64,000 nucleotides of DNA from Aquidulcibacter paucihalophilus (GTDB lineage Bacteria > Pseudomonadota > Alphaproteobacteria > Caulobacterales > Caulobacteraceae), in contig CP127384.1 of NCBI GenBank assembly GCA_030285985.1, positions 1,104,501 to 1,168,500 of the forward strand, given 5' to 3'. The translations under genes and the position numbers were made by a program. The notes under the pieces were generated by a model. It saw only the letters and a program-made list of their open reading frames with translations. It ran no database searches and was not told the origin of the DNA. Each line of letters begins with the position of its first letter. Positions within the stretch are counted from its first letter, which is position 1. Below are positions 17,758-26,185 of the stretch, one piece after another.

Positions 17758-17882
17758 GGGCGCTCCTGCGAAGATGTTCCGATGCGGTTTAGCAAGCAGC
17801 GCGGGGCGCGTCCCTGAAATTTCGGCAAGACGCCGCGCAGCGCCCAAATCAGGCCATAGGTCACATCGACAGCAAGGTTTCA

Positions 17883-17930
17883 TTCACCATATCGGGTGAA
17901 CCTTCCTTAACCACGCTCGTTCGTACGAGC
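17883..17930. promoter_or_regulatory. Two short palindromes between lgt and ubiK
   Basis: TTCACC-N6-GGTGAA at 17883-17900 and GCTCGT-N4-ACGAGC at 17915-17930 lie in the divergent gap just before ubiK. Either could be an operator or a hairpin in the ubiK leader; the sequence does not decide. Confidence 0.35.
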
Positions 17931-17941
17931 CGGAGAGTGCC

Positions 17942-18229
17942 ATGCAGACGCGCAACCCCCTTCTCGACGAGTTCGCCAAGCTGACGACGGGCGCCATGGG
18001 GCTGGCCCAGGCGGCCGGGGAAGAGGCGAAGACGGCGTTCCGCGCGGGCACGGACCGCATGGCCGCCGACCTCGATCTGGTCCGCCGTGACGAGTTCGAC
18101 GCCCTGAAGGCCGAAATCGCTGCCCTTCGGGCCGAGGTCGCGGCGCTGAAGTCGCCCGCGAAGACGGTAAAGAAGCCTGCCACGGGAACGTCCACAGCGG
18201 GTTCTCCCCCTCAGGACGCAGCCGGTTGA
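17942..18229 (+). CDS. ubiK: Ubiquinone biosynthesis accessory factor UbiK (BMFP family)
   Basis: This 95-residue protein matches the membrane-fusogenic BMFP/UbiK family: an amphipathic N-terminal helix (NPLLDEFAKLTTGAMGLAQ) and a C-terminal coiled coil with alternating Leu and Ala (FDALKAEIAALRAEVAALK). In E. coli UbiK is needed for efficient aerobic ubiquinone synthesis as an assembly factor. A Lys/Ser/Pro-rich tail follows. GGAGAG lies upstream of the ATG. Confidence 0.85.
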   Translation: MQTRNPLLDEFAKLTTGAMGLAQAAGEEAKTAFRAGTDRMAADLDLVRRDEFDALKAEIAALRAEVAALKSPAKTVKKPATGTSTAGSPPQDAAG

Positions 18230-18293
18230 GCCGAATCTGCGAACCCGCCTACCGTCCGATGACAGGGCGTGAGTCGCGCCCGGAGAGTGCCTG

Positions 18294-18797
18294 ATGGACA
18301 TTGTTCGGCCCGAAGAAGTCGATGTTCCCTACGATCCTCTGGATGTCGTGGAGCACGTCCTGGTGGCTGAAAACCTGCCGTTCGACCGCACCGACGAGGG
18401 CGATCTCGCCTTCGCCCTGGCGGGCGACTGGAAGGACTATGAGCTGTGGTTCGCCTGGCGGCCCGAGGGTGACTGTCTGCAGCTTTGCTGCGCGCTGGAC
18501 CTGCAGGCGTCGAAGGCGCGGCGCGGGGCGGCCTATGAACTGGTCGGCCTGATCAACCAGCGGACCTGGATGGGCCATTTCGAGGTCTGGGCCGACGACG
18601 GCGAGATCGTCTTCCGTCATTCGCTGGCCCTGCCGATGGGCGAGCGCCCGACCCTGGCCCAGGCGGCTTCGATGATCGACGCGGCGGTCGAGGCGGCGGA
18701 CCGCTACTATCCCGCTTTCGACTTCATGATCCGCGGCAACAAGAAGCCACAGGAAGCGATCGACTCCTGCCTGTTCGAGACCGTCGGCACGGCCTGA
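18294..18797 (+). CDS. YbjN domain-containing protein
   Basis: The 167-residue cytoplasmic protein has the YbjN pattern, with Trp/Phe-rich strands such as YELWFAWRPEGDCLQL, ELVGLINQRTWMGHFEVW and FRHSLALP, and a C-terminal helix region with YYPAFDFMI. YbjN proteins are chaperone-like modulators of motility and stress in enterobacteria; the role in this group is unknown. It is four bases before proC and probably co-transcribed, an arrangement seen in related genomes. Confidence 0.85.
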   Translation: MDIVRPEEVDVPYDPLDVVEHVLVAENLPFDRTDEGDLAFALAGDWKDYELWFAWRPEGDCLQLCCALDLQASKARRGAAYELVGLINQRTWMGHFEVWADDGEIVFRHSLALPMGERPTLAQAASMIDAAVEAADRYYPAFDFMIRGNKKPQEAIDSCLFETVGTA

Positions 18798-18801
18798 GGC
18801 C

Positions 18802-19602
18802 ATGAACACTCCTTCTGCAGCCGGAACCGTCGTCCTGGTGGGATGCGGACGGCTGGGTTCGGCCATTCTCGAGGGCTGGCTGAAGACCGGTGCCGTCACG
18901 GCGCACGGCCTGATCATTCTGACCCCGTCGGACAAGCCGGCCGCAGATGCGGCGCGGGTGCAGGGCGCGCGGGTCAATCCGCCCGCCACGGTCCTGGGCG
19001 AGGCGCGGACGCTGGTGCTGGCGGTCAAGCCGGCGAAATGGCGTGAGGCCCTCGGTCCGCTGATCGGCACCCTGAGCCCGGAGATCCTGATTGTCTCTGT
19101 GATGGCGGGCGTGGCGGCCGCGGACATCCGCGCCGTGGCGGATCGTCCGGTCGCGCGGGTCATGCCCACCACGGCCGTGGCCCAGGGACGGGGCGTCGCG
19201 GCCCTGTGGTCCGATCACGCGACCGCCCGCGAGCGGGCGCGCGGTCTGTTCGGAGCCATGGCCGAGGTCGTGGATCTGGATCTCGAAGCCCATATCGACG
19301 TCGCCACCGCCACAGCCGGTTCGGCACCGGCCTTCATCCATGCTTTCGTGCAAGCGCTGGCCAAGGCCGGCGAGGCCGAGGGCCTGTCAGCCGAGGCCGC
19401 GACCCGGCTGGCGCGGGGAGCCCTGCGGTCGGCCGGTTCCGGGGTCGAGACCGGCGCGTCCCTGGAGACGCTGATCGCCCGTATCGCCTCGCCGGGCGGC
19501 ACGACACGGGCCGGGCTGGACGCCATGGCGGCGAGCGGCGACCTCGACCGGGCGGCCGAAGCCGCGGTCAGGGCCGCCGTGCAGCGGGCGCGCAGCTTCT
19601 AG
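18802..19602 (+). CDS. proC: Pyrroline-5-carboxylate reductase
   Basis: ProC reduces pyrroline-5-carboxylate to proline with NAD(P)H. The 266-residue product has the Rossmann motif VLVGCGRLGSAILEGW, VLAVKPAKW, the VARVMPTTAVAQGRGV segment and the C-terminal dimerisation domain with ATAGSAPAFIHAFVQAL and SPGGTTRAGLDAM. Length is normal. Its stop codon overlaps the stop of the convergent gene by four bases (CTAG). Confidence 0.95.
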   Translation: MNTPSAAGTVVLVGCGRLGSAILEGWLKTGAVTAHGLIILTPSDKPAADAARVQGARVNPPATVLGEARTLVLAVKPAKWREALGPLIGTLSPEILIVSVMAGVAAADIRAVADRPVARVMPTTAVAQGRGVAALWSDHATARERARGLFGAMAEVVDLDLEAHIDVATATAGSAPAFIHAFVQALAKAGEAEGLSAEAATRLARGALRSAGSGVETGASLETLIARIASPGGTTRAGLDAMAASGDLDRAAEAAVRAAVQRARSF

Positions 19603-20093
19603 CGTTTGACGTATCGGCCGTCGGCGATGTTCACCGCCAGCCGGCGATAGGCGCGGTCCGCGTCCGACCAGGTATCGATCCCGTGCACGTCGGCCAGACT
19701 GCTGGAATACCAGTCGTACTGGACCGGCAGGGTGCGGCCGTCCGCCGTGGTGATCTGGCCCTCGATGGTCGCGCCGCCGATCGACTGGCTGCGGTGTCCG
19801 TCCAGACCGGGGCGGTCGGCCAGCTGCTGGAAGGTCGGGCGGTTGGGCCGCAGGTCCGTCAGCACCAGTTCAATGCGGGCACCGTCCAGATCGCCGTCGC
19901 GGGCGAGGGCGCGTCCGACCAGTTCGGCCAGCCGGTCCGCCTGTTCCTGGACCTCGCGCGGCCCCAGTTCCTCGGCCTGCTCCTGAAGGTCGGGACCGAG
20001 GCTGACGCTGATCAGCGCGGGCTCGGCCATGGCCGGTGCGGCGCTGAAAGCCAGTACGGCGGCGAGTGGTGCGAAGGCGGCGAGTTTACGCAT
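19599..20093 (-). CDS. Secreted hypothetical protein
   Basis: The 164-residue protein begins with a signal peptide (MRKLAAFAPLAAVLAF, cleavage after AMA). The mature part has a pattern of short beta strands (ARIELVLTDLRPNRPT, SIGGATIEGQI, LPVQYDWY) and no recognised catalytic motif. I do not recognise a named family. It lies just downstream of a sensor kinase gene on the same strand, with a 78-base gap, and is probably periplasmic. Confidence 0.75.
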   Translation of the reverse strand: MRKLAAFAPLAAVLAFSAAPAMAEPALISVSLGPDLQEQAEELGPREVQEQADRLAELVGRALARDGDLDGARIELVLTDLRPNRPTFQQLADRPGLDGHRSQSIGGATIEGQITTADGRTLPVQYDWYSSSLADVHGIDTWSDADRAYRRLAVNIADGRYVKR

Positions 20094-20171
20094 GGAGTCC
20101 TCCAGTGGCCCTGTCTGGACTGAAGTTGGGGCCAATGGCTCCGCTTCGCCAGTGCCCGCCCGCAAATGTGA

Positions 20172-21515
20172 TCAGCCGGGAAGCCGGATCAGGGCCCGGA
20201 GGCCGCCCATGTCGCTGCGTTCGAGGGTGATGTCGCCCCCGTGGCCGCGGGCGACGTCGCGGGCGATCGCCAGACCGAGGCCCACGCCCTTGCTGTTCTG
20301 ATTGCGCGAGGCGTCCAGCCGGGAGAAGGGGTGGAAGGCCTCCTCATGCATGTCTTCGGGAATGCCGGGCCCGTCATCGTCGACCGCTACCTCAAGTCCG
20401 CCGGAGGGCAGGGGGCGGGCGCTGAGTCGGACATGCTCACCATGGGCGGCGGCGTTGCCGGCCAGATTGGTCAGGGCGCGCTTGAAGGCCAGCGGACGCA
20501 GGGTGGCGGTCAGGTCGTCGGGAGCGACCACCTCGACCTCGGCCCCGGCGCGGCGGACATCCTCGGCGGCGGCCGAGAGCAGGTCGGGGATCGACACCGA
20601 CTGGGCGGCCTCGCCGGCCTCGCCGCGGGCGAAGGCGAGGTATTCGTCAATCATATGCTCCATCTCGTCGAGGTCGCCCTCCATCGCCTTCGAGCGCTTG
20701 AATGGCGGTGCCAGCGCCAGTTCGAGGCGCAGACGGGTCAGGGGCGTGCGCAGGTCGTGGCTGACCGAGGCGAGCAGGGCGGTGCGCTGGTCGATATGGC
20801 GCTGGATCCGTTCGCGCATGGCGAGGAAGGCATTGGCGGCGGCGCGGACCTCGCGCGCGCCATGCGGCTTGAAATGCTCGCTCGTCTCGCCCCGCCCGAA
20901 GGCTTCGGCGGCGTCGGCCAGCCGCTCGATGGCGCGGACCTGGTTGCGGATGAACAGGATGGCGACGCTCATCAGCAGGACGGTGGCGATGGTCAACCAG
21001 AGGACGAAGATATGGGCCTGGGTCGCGACGGCGCGCTCGCGCGGGGCGATGATGCGCAAGACGCCCTGGGGCTGCTGGACACGGATGTCGACATAGGCGG
21101 GATAGCGGGTCGTATCGAACCAGAAGGGCTGGTCCAGCCGCGTGGCGAGGGCCTTCTCCAGGGTGCGGTCGACGACGCCGATCGGCCCGCGCCGGTCTTC
21201 CTCCGGCAGGACGTCGCCCTCGCGCAGCTGGACCGACAGCGACATCGAGCGTTCGGCCCGCTCCGAGATGACGGTCATGTTTTCAGGGGTCGGATCGTCG
21301 CGCCAGCTCTCGGCCGCCCAGGCGATGTCGCCGGCCAGACCGTCGGACAGGCGGGCGGTCACCGTCTGCCAGTGCATGTCGAAGAAGGCCCAGGTGACCG
21401 CCACCTGCATGACCAGCACGGGCAGGACGATGATCAGCAGCGACCGGCCCCACAGCGAGGTCGGCAGCCGCCGTTTCAGGAACCGCGGCCAGAGGCTGGC
21501 GGGAAGCAGCCTCAT
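20172..21515 (-). CDS. Sensor histidine kinase, EnvZ/OmpR-partner type
   Basis: The 447-residue inner-membrane kinase has a first membrane helix near residues 25-45, a periplasmic domain of about 120 residues and a second helix near 168-190. A HAMP domain comes next, then the H-box SVSHDLRTPLTRLRLEL, the N-box NLAGNAAAHG, and the G-boxes DDDGPGIPED and GVGLGLAIARD. It is the partner of the response regulator gene seven bases upstream. The domain order is that of EnvZ, but the signal sensed cannot be told from the sequence. Confidence 0.9.
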   Translation of the reverse strand: MRLLPASLWPRFLKRRLPTSLWGRSLLIIVLPVLVMQVAVTWAFFDMHWQTVTARLSDGLAGDIAWAAESWRDDPTPENMTVISERAERSMSLSVQLREGDVLPEEDRRGPIGVVDRTLEKALATRLDQPFWFDTTRYPAYVDIRVQQPQGVLRIIAPRERAVATQAHIFVLWLTIATVLLMSVAILFIRNQVRAIERLADAAEAFGRGETSEHFKPHGAREVRAAANAFLAMRERIQRHIDQRTALLASVSHDLRTPLTRLRLELALAPPFKRSKAMEGDLDEMEHMIDEYLAFARGEAGEAAQSVSIPDLLSAAAEDVRRAGAEVEVVAPDDLTATLRPLAFKRALTNLAGNAAAHGEHVRLSARPLPSGGLEVAVDDDGPGIPEDMHEEAFHPFSRLDASRNQNSKGVGLGLAIARDVARGHGGDITLERSDMGGLRALIRLPG

Positions 21516-21522
21516 CGCAGCA

Positions 21523-22254
21523 TCAGTCCGGAGCCAGCATATAGCCGACGCCGCGCACCGTCTGGAGGTAGCGCGGGTTCTTGGGGTCCGCCTCCAGCTT
21601 GCGGCGCAGGCGGGTCACCTGCACGTCGACGGCGCGGCCGGTGATGTCGGCGGTGTCGGGCGACAGGCTCATCCGCTCGACGGCCGAATGGGCGTGGATG
21701 GCGAGGGTCTTCAGAAGCTGGGCCTCGGCCTCGGTCAGGCGCTGCATCTTGCCGTCGCGCGTCAGTTCCAGCCGCTCCATGTCGAACACCGCCGGCCCGA
21801 GCTTGATCTCGCGGGGCGTCAGGGGCTTGCCGCCCGTGCGACGCAGGATGGCGTCGACCCGCAAGGCCAGCTCACGCGGGTCGAACGGCTTGGACATATA
21901 GTCGTCGGCGCCGCGCGACAGGCCCTCGATCCGGTCGTCGGGATCGCCGCGCGCGGTGAGCAGCAGGACCGGGGTCTTTGACGTCTCGGCCTTGGACCGG
22001 ACCCAGGTGGTCAGGTCGAAACCGCTCTCGCCCGGCATCATGACGTCCAGCACCACCAGATCGAACTCGATCAGCTCCATCAGGCGTTTGGCGGCGGCGG
22101 CGTGGGCCGCGCCGGTGACGCGATAGCCTTCGCGCGCGAGGAATTCCTTCAGCAGTTCGCGGATGCGATCGTCGTCATCGACGACCAGCAGATGCCGGCC
22201 GGCACCCGCGCCGGCGATCGGGCCCGAACGGCCGTGGGACCGGACGTCGCTCAT
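21523..22254 (-). CDS. OmpR-family response regulator
   Basis: The 243-residue protein has an N-terminal receiver with acidic pocket VVDDDDR, phosphorylation site in LVVLDVMMPGESG, and TARGDPDDRIEGL with the conserved switch positions. A C-terminal winged-helix DNA-binding domain ends QVTRLRRKLEADPKNPRYLQTVRGVGY in part. It is transcribed with the downstream kinase and is divergent from ilvE, so the shared 88-base gap may carry its control sites. Confidence 0.93.
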   Translation of the reverse strand: MSDVRSHGRSGPIAGAGAGRHLLVVDDDDRIRELLKEFLAREGYRVTGAAHAAAAKRLMELIEFDLVVLDVMMPGESGFDLTTWVRSKAETSKTPVLLLTARGDPDDRIEGLSRGADDYMSKPFDPRELALRVDAILRRTGGKPLTPREIKLGPAVFDMERLELTRDGKMQRLTEAEAQLLKTLAIHAHSAVERMSLSPDTADITGRAVDVQVTRLRRKLEADPKNPRYLQTVRGVGYMLAPD

Positions 22255-22342
22255 GCAGAAGCGACCGGACCGTGCGTCCAGGCGTTGACCTGAGCGATTC
22301 CGGCGGCTCTAACCCGGTAATCAGCGCGGGAGACGTTATTCA

Positions 22343-23224
22343 ATGGCCTTCGTTCCTATCGACGATCGTGACGGTTGGATCTGGTTGGACGGCGATTTTG
22401 TGCCCTGGCGGGAAGCCCGCGTGCACGTTTTGACCCACGCATTGCACTACGCGTCTTCGGTTTTTGAAGGCGAGCGAATGTACAATGGCCAGATCTTCAA
22501 ATTGACGGAGCATACGAACCGCTTGTTCCGTTCGGCCGAGGTGCTCGACTTCCAGATTCCGTTCACGGTGGCGCAGATCAACGACGCCTGCAAGGAGACC
22601 TGCGTTCGAAACGGCCTGACGGACGCCTATGTGCGCCCGATCGCCTTCCGCGGCTCCGAACAGGTCAGCGTCTCGGCGCAGCAGACCAGCACCCGCGTGG
22701 CCATCGCGGTCTGGGACTGGCCCAGCTATTTCGACGCCGAAACCAAGGCCAAGGGCATCCGTCTGTGCTGGGCACCCTACAAGCGGCCCTCGCCGGAAAC
22801 CGCCCCGACCGAGGCCAAGGCGGCGGGCCTGTACATGATCGGCACGATCAACCGCCACTTCGCCGAGGCGCGCGGCTATGCCGACGCCATGCTGCTGGAC
22901 TGGCGCGGCTATGTCGCCGAGGCGACCGGGGCCAATGTCTTCTTCGTCCAGGACGGCCGGCTGATCACCCCGCCCGCCGATGGCGCGATCCTGAACGGCA
23001 TCACCCGCCAGACGGTGCTGGAAATGCTGGCCGCGCGCGGGCTTGAGGTCGAGGTGCGCCACATCCTCCCGGAAGAACTGGCCGGGTTCAGCGAGTGCTT
23101 CCTGTGCGGCACGGCAGCCGAGATCACCCCGGTGAGCGAGATCGGCGACGATCGCTTCACCCCGGGTGACCTCAGCCTCAGCCTGATGGACGAATACAGC
23201 CGGCTGGTCCGCGGCCAGATCTAG
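22343..23224 (+). CDS. ilvE: Branched-chain amino acid aminotransferase
   Basis: IlvE is a fold-type IV PLP enzyme that interconverts branched-chain amino acids and their keto acids. The 293-residue product has LTHALHYASSVFEGERMY, YVRPIAFRG, the PLP lysine in PTEAKAAGLYM (Lys159) and EATGANVFFVQDG. The first ~100 bases are less GC-rich than the surroundings. The stop codon overlaps the convergent DUF4349 gene by four bases. Confidence 0.95.
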   Translation: MAFVPIDDRDGWIWLDGDFVPWREARVHVLTHALHYASSVFEGERMYNGQIFKLTEHTNRLFRSAEVLDFQIPFTVAQINDACKETCVRNGLTDAYVRPIAFRGSEQVSVSAQQTSTRVAIAVWDWPSYFDAETKAKGIRLCWAPYKRPSPETAPTEAKAAGLYMIGTINRHFAEARGYADAMLLDWRGYVAEATGANVFFVQDGRLITPPADGAILNGITRQTVLEMLAARGLEVEVRHILPEELAGFSECFLCGTAAEITPVSEIGDDRFTPGDLSLSLMDEYSRLVRGQI

Positions 23225-24111
23225 ACGGGCGCGGGCTTCCGCCGACGCACGGCCCACCAGACGGCGCCGCCGATGACGACGATCGGCAGCGAGACCGAGC
23301 CGACGGTGATCAGGATCGCCAGCATGCCCATGGACAGGCCGAAGGCGTCGCCCAGCGCGCGGGCGACGGGTCGCGTCGGGCTGTCGGCCGCCATGACCCC
23401 GCCCTGACGGTAGTCGAGCGTCAGACGGGCGGACCGGACCCGGTCGTTGAGCGCGCGCAGTTCGATCTGCTGGGCGTCGTACTGCTGTTGCAGCTCCGCC
23501 AGGTCACGTTCGATCTCGAGCCGCTGGGCCATGGTACCGCCGGACCGCGCCTGCAGCTGGCGGATGCGGTCGGCGAGGGAGGCGGTGGTCTGCGCCCCGG
23601 TGGCGGCCGTATCGATGTCGCGCGTGACGTCCTCGCCGTTGGTGGCGGCTTCGTCGAGGCGGCCGCCGGCGTTCTGCGCGTCCAGCGCCAGGCCGCTGCG
23701 GAAGCGGTTGATCCACTCGGGCTGGCCGCGCAGTTCCAGCCGTCCGCCGGGCTCACGCGCCGTCCAGTCGGCCTGGGCCGAGATCACCTGACAATAGCCG
23801 GGGCCGGCCGAGACACAGGCCAGCTCGTGCCGGCTCATCATCTCGGCACCGCGATCCTGCGGCAGGGACAGGGCATAGCTGTAGGCGTAGGCGATCTGGG
23901 CCACCGGGGCGAGCGGGGCCGGTCGTGGGGCGACCATCCGTGCCGGCGCGGCCGCATCCCGCGCCGTTGAGGCGGCATCTGACGGAGCCTCGGACGCCGC
24001 GTCGGCGGCGGGTGCCGTTTCGGCTGGAGCCATTTCCGCCTTGTCACTCGCCGGCGAACATCCGGCCAATACGATCAGGCCGGCCGAGGCCAGCATCAGA
24101 GCCTTGCGCAT
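23221..24111 (-). CDS. DUF4349 lipoprotein
   Basis: The 296-residue protein starts with a lipoprotein signal (LIVLAGCS, lipobox Cys). An Ala/Pro/Asp-rich linker follows, then the DUF4349 body with a central coiled coil rich in Gln, Arg and Leu (RLEIERDLAELQQQYDAQQ). One membrane helix near the C-terminus (ITVGSVSLPIVVIGGAVWW) is followed by a basic end. It should be anchored in the inner membrane at both ends; function is unknown. I prefer the second ATG (24111) because the GGGAG signal is correctly spaced for it; 24117 is the alternative. Confidence 0.82.
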   Translation of the reverse strand: MRKALMLASAGLIVLAGCSPASDKAEMAPAETAPAADAASEAPSDAASTARDAAAPARMVAPRPAPLAPVAQIAYAYSYALSLPQDRGAEMMSRHELACVSAGPGYCQVISAQADWTAREPGGRLELRGQPEWINRFRSGLALDAQNAGGRLDEAATNGEDVTRDIDTAATGAQTTASLADRIRQLQARSGGTMAQRLEIERDLAELQQQYDAQQIELRALNDRVRSARLTLDYRQGGVMAADSPTRPVARALGDAFGLSMGMLAILITVGSVSLPIVVIGGAVWWAVRRRKPAPV

Positions 24112-24266
24112 CGTCATTCTCCCTGTCCCGTGCTGATCACGGTTTCGTGATGACGCGCGTGGATCGCGACGGATTCAGGGCTGGAAACGAGCGAAACGGC
24201 GGCTTGCCATAATGGTCTGTGTGGCGTTCAACGGGGCAGGGCCGGCGGGGGAGCTGGCGGGGAAAT

Positions 24267-25544
24267 ATGTCCATGTTCAGTGTGCTGAACCTTCAGAGCC
24301 TGCTGGGGCTGCTGGTCATCGTGGCGGCCTGCTGGGGCCTGTCCGAGAACCGCAAGGCCTTTCCCTGGCGGCTGGCGCTGGGCGCTGTCGCGCTGCAGGC
24401 CGGTCTGGTGCTGGTGCTGTTCGGCATCCCCGGGTCCCAGGTCGTCCTGACGGCGATTACCGGCGCCGTGGACGGCCTGACCCGCGCCTCCGCCGTGGGG
24501 GCCCAGTTCGTGTTCGGCTATCTGGCCGGCGGTGATCAGCCCTATTCGGTCGAGAACCCTCCGGCCCTGTTCACCTTCGCCTTCAACGTCCTGCCGATGA
24601 TCCTGGTGATCTCGGCCCTGTCGGCCCTGCTCTGGCACTGGAAGATCCTGAAGTGGATTACCCATGGCTTCGGCATCCTGTTCCAGCGGACCATGGGTCT
24701 GGGCGGCGCCTCGGCGCTCGCGGTGGCGGCCAACATCTTCCTCGGCATGGTCGAGAGCCCGATCGTCATCCGCGCCTATCTGGACAAGCTGACCCGGTCG
24801 GAGCTGTTCCTCATGATGGTGGTCGGCCTGGCCACCGTCGCCGGCTCGACCATGGTCGCCTATGCCGCCATCCTCGCCCCGGTCATGCAGAACGCCGCCG
24901 GCCATGTGCTGGTGGCGTCGATCGTCTCGGCTCCGGCCGGCGTGCTGCTGGCCCGGATCATGATCCCCGAGACGGCGGGCGAGGGCGGAGCGAGCGCCGA
25001 CTACGCCTCGGCCCTGAAATACGACAGCGCCATCGACGCCATCGTCAAGGGCACGGCTGACGGTCTGATGGTGGTGCTGAACATCTCGGCGGTGCTGATC
25101 GTCTTCGTGGCCCTGATGGCCCTGGTCAACGTCATGCTCGGCGGCTTCTGGCTGTTCGACGGTCCGGTCACGATCGAGCGTCTGCTGGGCTGGGTCTTCA
25201 TGCCCGTGGCCTGGCTGTCCGGCGTCGAATGGGCCGAGTCCGGCAAGGCCGGCTGGCTGCTGGGCGTCAAACTGACCCAGACCGAGTTCAGGGCCTTCAT
25301 CGAACTGGGTGCGATCCCCGCGGGCGAGATGAGCGAGCGGACCCGGATGCTGATGACCTATGCGCTGTGCGGCTTCGCCAATATCGGCTCCGTCGGCATT
25401 ACGGTGACGGGCCTGAGCGTCCTGATGCCCGAACGACGCGAGGAAGTTCTGGGCATGGTCTGGAAGGCCCTGTTCGCGGGCTTTCTCGCCACCCTGATGA
25501 CGGCCGCCATTGTGGGTGCCATGCCCCTGGCCATGTTCCGCTGA
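24267..25544 (+). CDS. Concentrative nucleoside transporter (NupC/CNT family)
   Basis: The 425-residue inner-membrane protein couples nucleoside uptake to an ion gradient. The CNT features are present: FAFNVLPMILVISALSALLWH, the VAANIFLGMVESPIVIRAYL segment with the Glu-Ser-Pro substrate site, the GSTMVAYAAIL segment, and a C-terminal CGFANIGSVGIT. About ten membrane segments are visible. The ATG at 24267, preceded by GCGGGGAAA, gives the family N-terminus; longer forms are unlikely. Possibly co-transcribed with the GST 16 bases downstream. Confidence 0.93.
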   Translation: MSMFSVLNLQSLLGLLVIVAACWGLSENRKAFPWRLALGAVALQAGLVLVLFGIPGSQVVLTAITGAVDGLTRASAVGAQFVFGYLAGGDQPYSVENPPALFTFAFNVLPMILVISALSALLWHWKILKWITHGFGILFQRTMGLGGASALAVAANIFLGMVESPIVIRAYLDKLTRSELFLMMVVGLATVAGSTMVAYAAILAPVMQNAAGHVLVASIVSAPAGVLLARIMIPETAGEGGASADYASALKYDSAIDAIVKGTADGLMVVLNISAVLIVFVALMALVNVMLGGFWLFDGPVTIERLLGWVFMPVAWLSGVEWAESGKAGWLLGVKLTQTEFRAFIELGAIPAGEMSERTRMLMTYALCGFANIGSVGITVTGLSVLMPERREEVLGMVWKALFAGFLATLMTAAIVGAMPLAMFR

Positions 25545-25560
25545 AGCTGGAGACGGATCG

Positions 25561-26181
25561 ATGAAACTCTACACCTCCCACCGCGCGCCGAATCCGCGCC
25601 GGGTCCGCTGGGTCATGGCCGAAAAGGGGATCGAGGACGTCGAGGTGATCGAGGTCGACATCCTGACCGGCGAGCACAAGGCACCCGAATACCGCGCGCG
25701 CGTGGGCGTGCCGCACGTGCCGGCACTGGAACTGGATGACGGGACCACGATCTCGGAATCCGTGGCCATCTGCCGCTATCTGGAAGCCCTCTATCCCGAG
25801 CCCAACCTGTTCGGCCGCGACCCGCGGGAACTGGCGGTCGTCGAGATGTGGACGCGCCGCTGCGAATTCTATCTGGCCAATCCGATCATGCTGACCGTGC
25901 GCCATTCGCACCCGGCGCTGGCGGCGCTGGAAGCGGTCCAGATTCCGCAACTGGCCGAGTACAACAAGGTCGCCGCCGAGAAATTCATGAAGACCCTGGA
26001 CCGCAGGCTGTCGGAGCACGAGTTCCTCGCCGCGGACCGGTTCACCATCGCGGACGTCGTCGCCGTGGTCGGTCTGGATTTCGCACGGCTGATCAAATAC
26101 CGGCCGCCCGAGGAACTGACCCATCTGACGCGCTGGCTGGCGGAATGCCGGGCCCGGCCCGCGGCGGCGGCGGGCGCCTAG
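25561..26181 (+). CDS. Glutathione S-transferase family protein
   Basis: The 206-residue cytosolic protein has an N-terminal thioredoxin-fold domain (MKLYTSHRAPNPRRVRW, cis-proline in VPHVPALEL, then TISESVAICRYLEALYP). A helical C-terminal domain carries the FTIADVVAVVGLDFARL motif. It belongs to the broad GST group that conjugates glutathione or reduces peroxides; substrate unknown. A Ser near the N-terminus (Ser5) is the candidate catalytic residue. Confidence 0.92.
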   Translation: MKLYTSHRAPNPRRVRWVMAEKGIEDVEVIEVDILTGEHKAPEYRARVGVPHVPALELDDGTTISESVAICRYLEALYPEPNLFGRDPRELAVVEMWTRRCEFYLANPIMLTVRHSHPALAALEAVQIPQLAEYNKVAAEKFMKTLDRRLSEHEFLAADRFTIADVVAVVGLDFARLIKYRPPEELTHLTRWLAECRARPAAAAGA

Positions 26182-26185
26182 AACC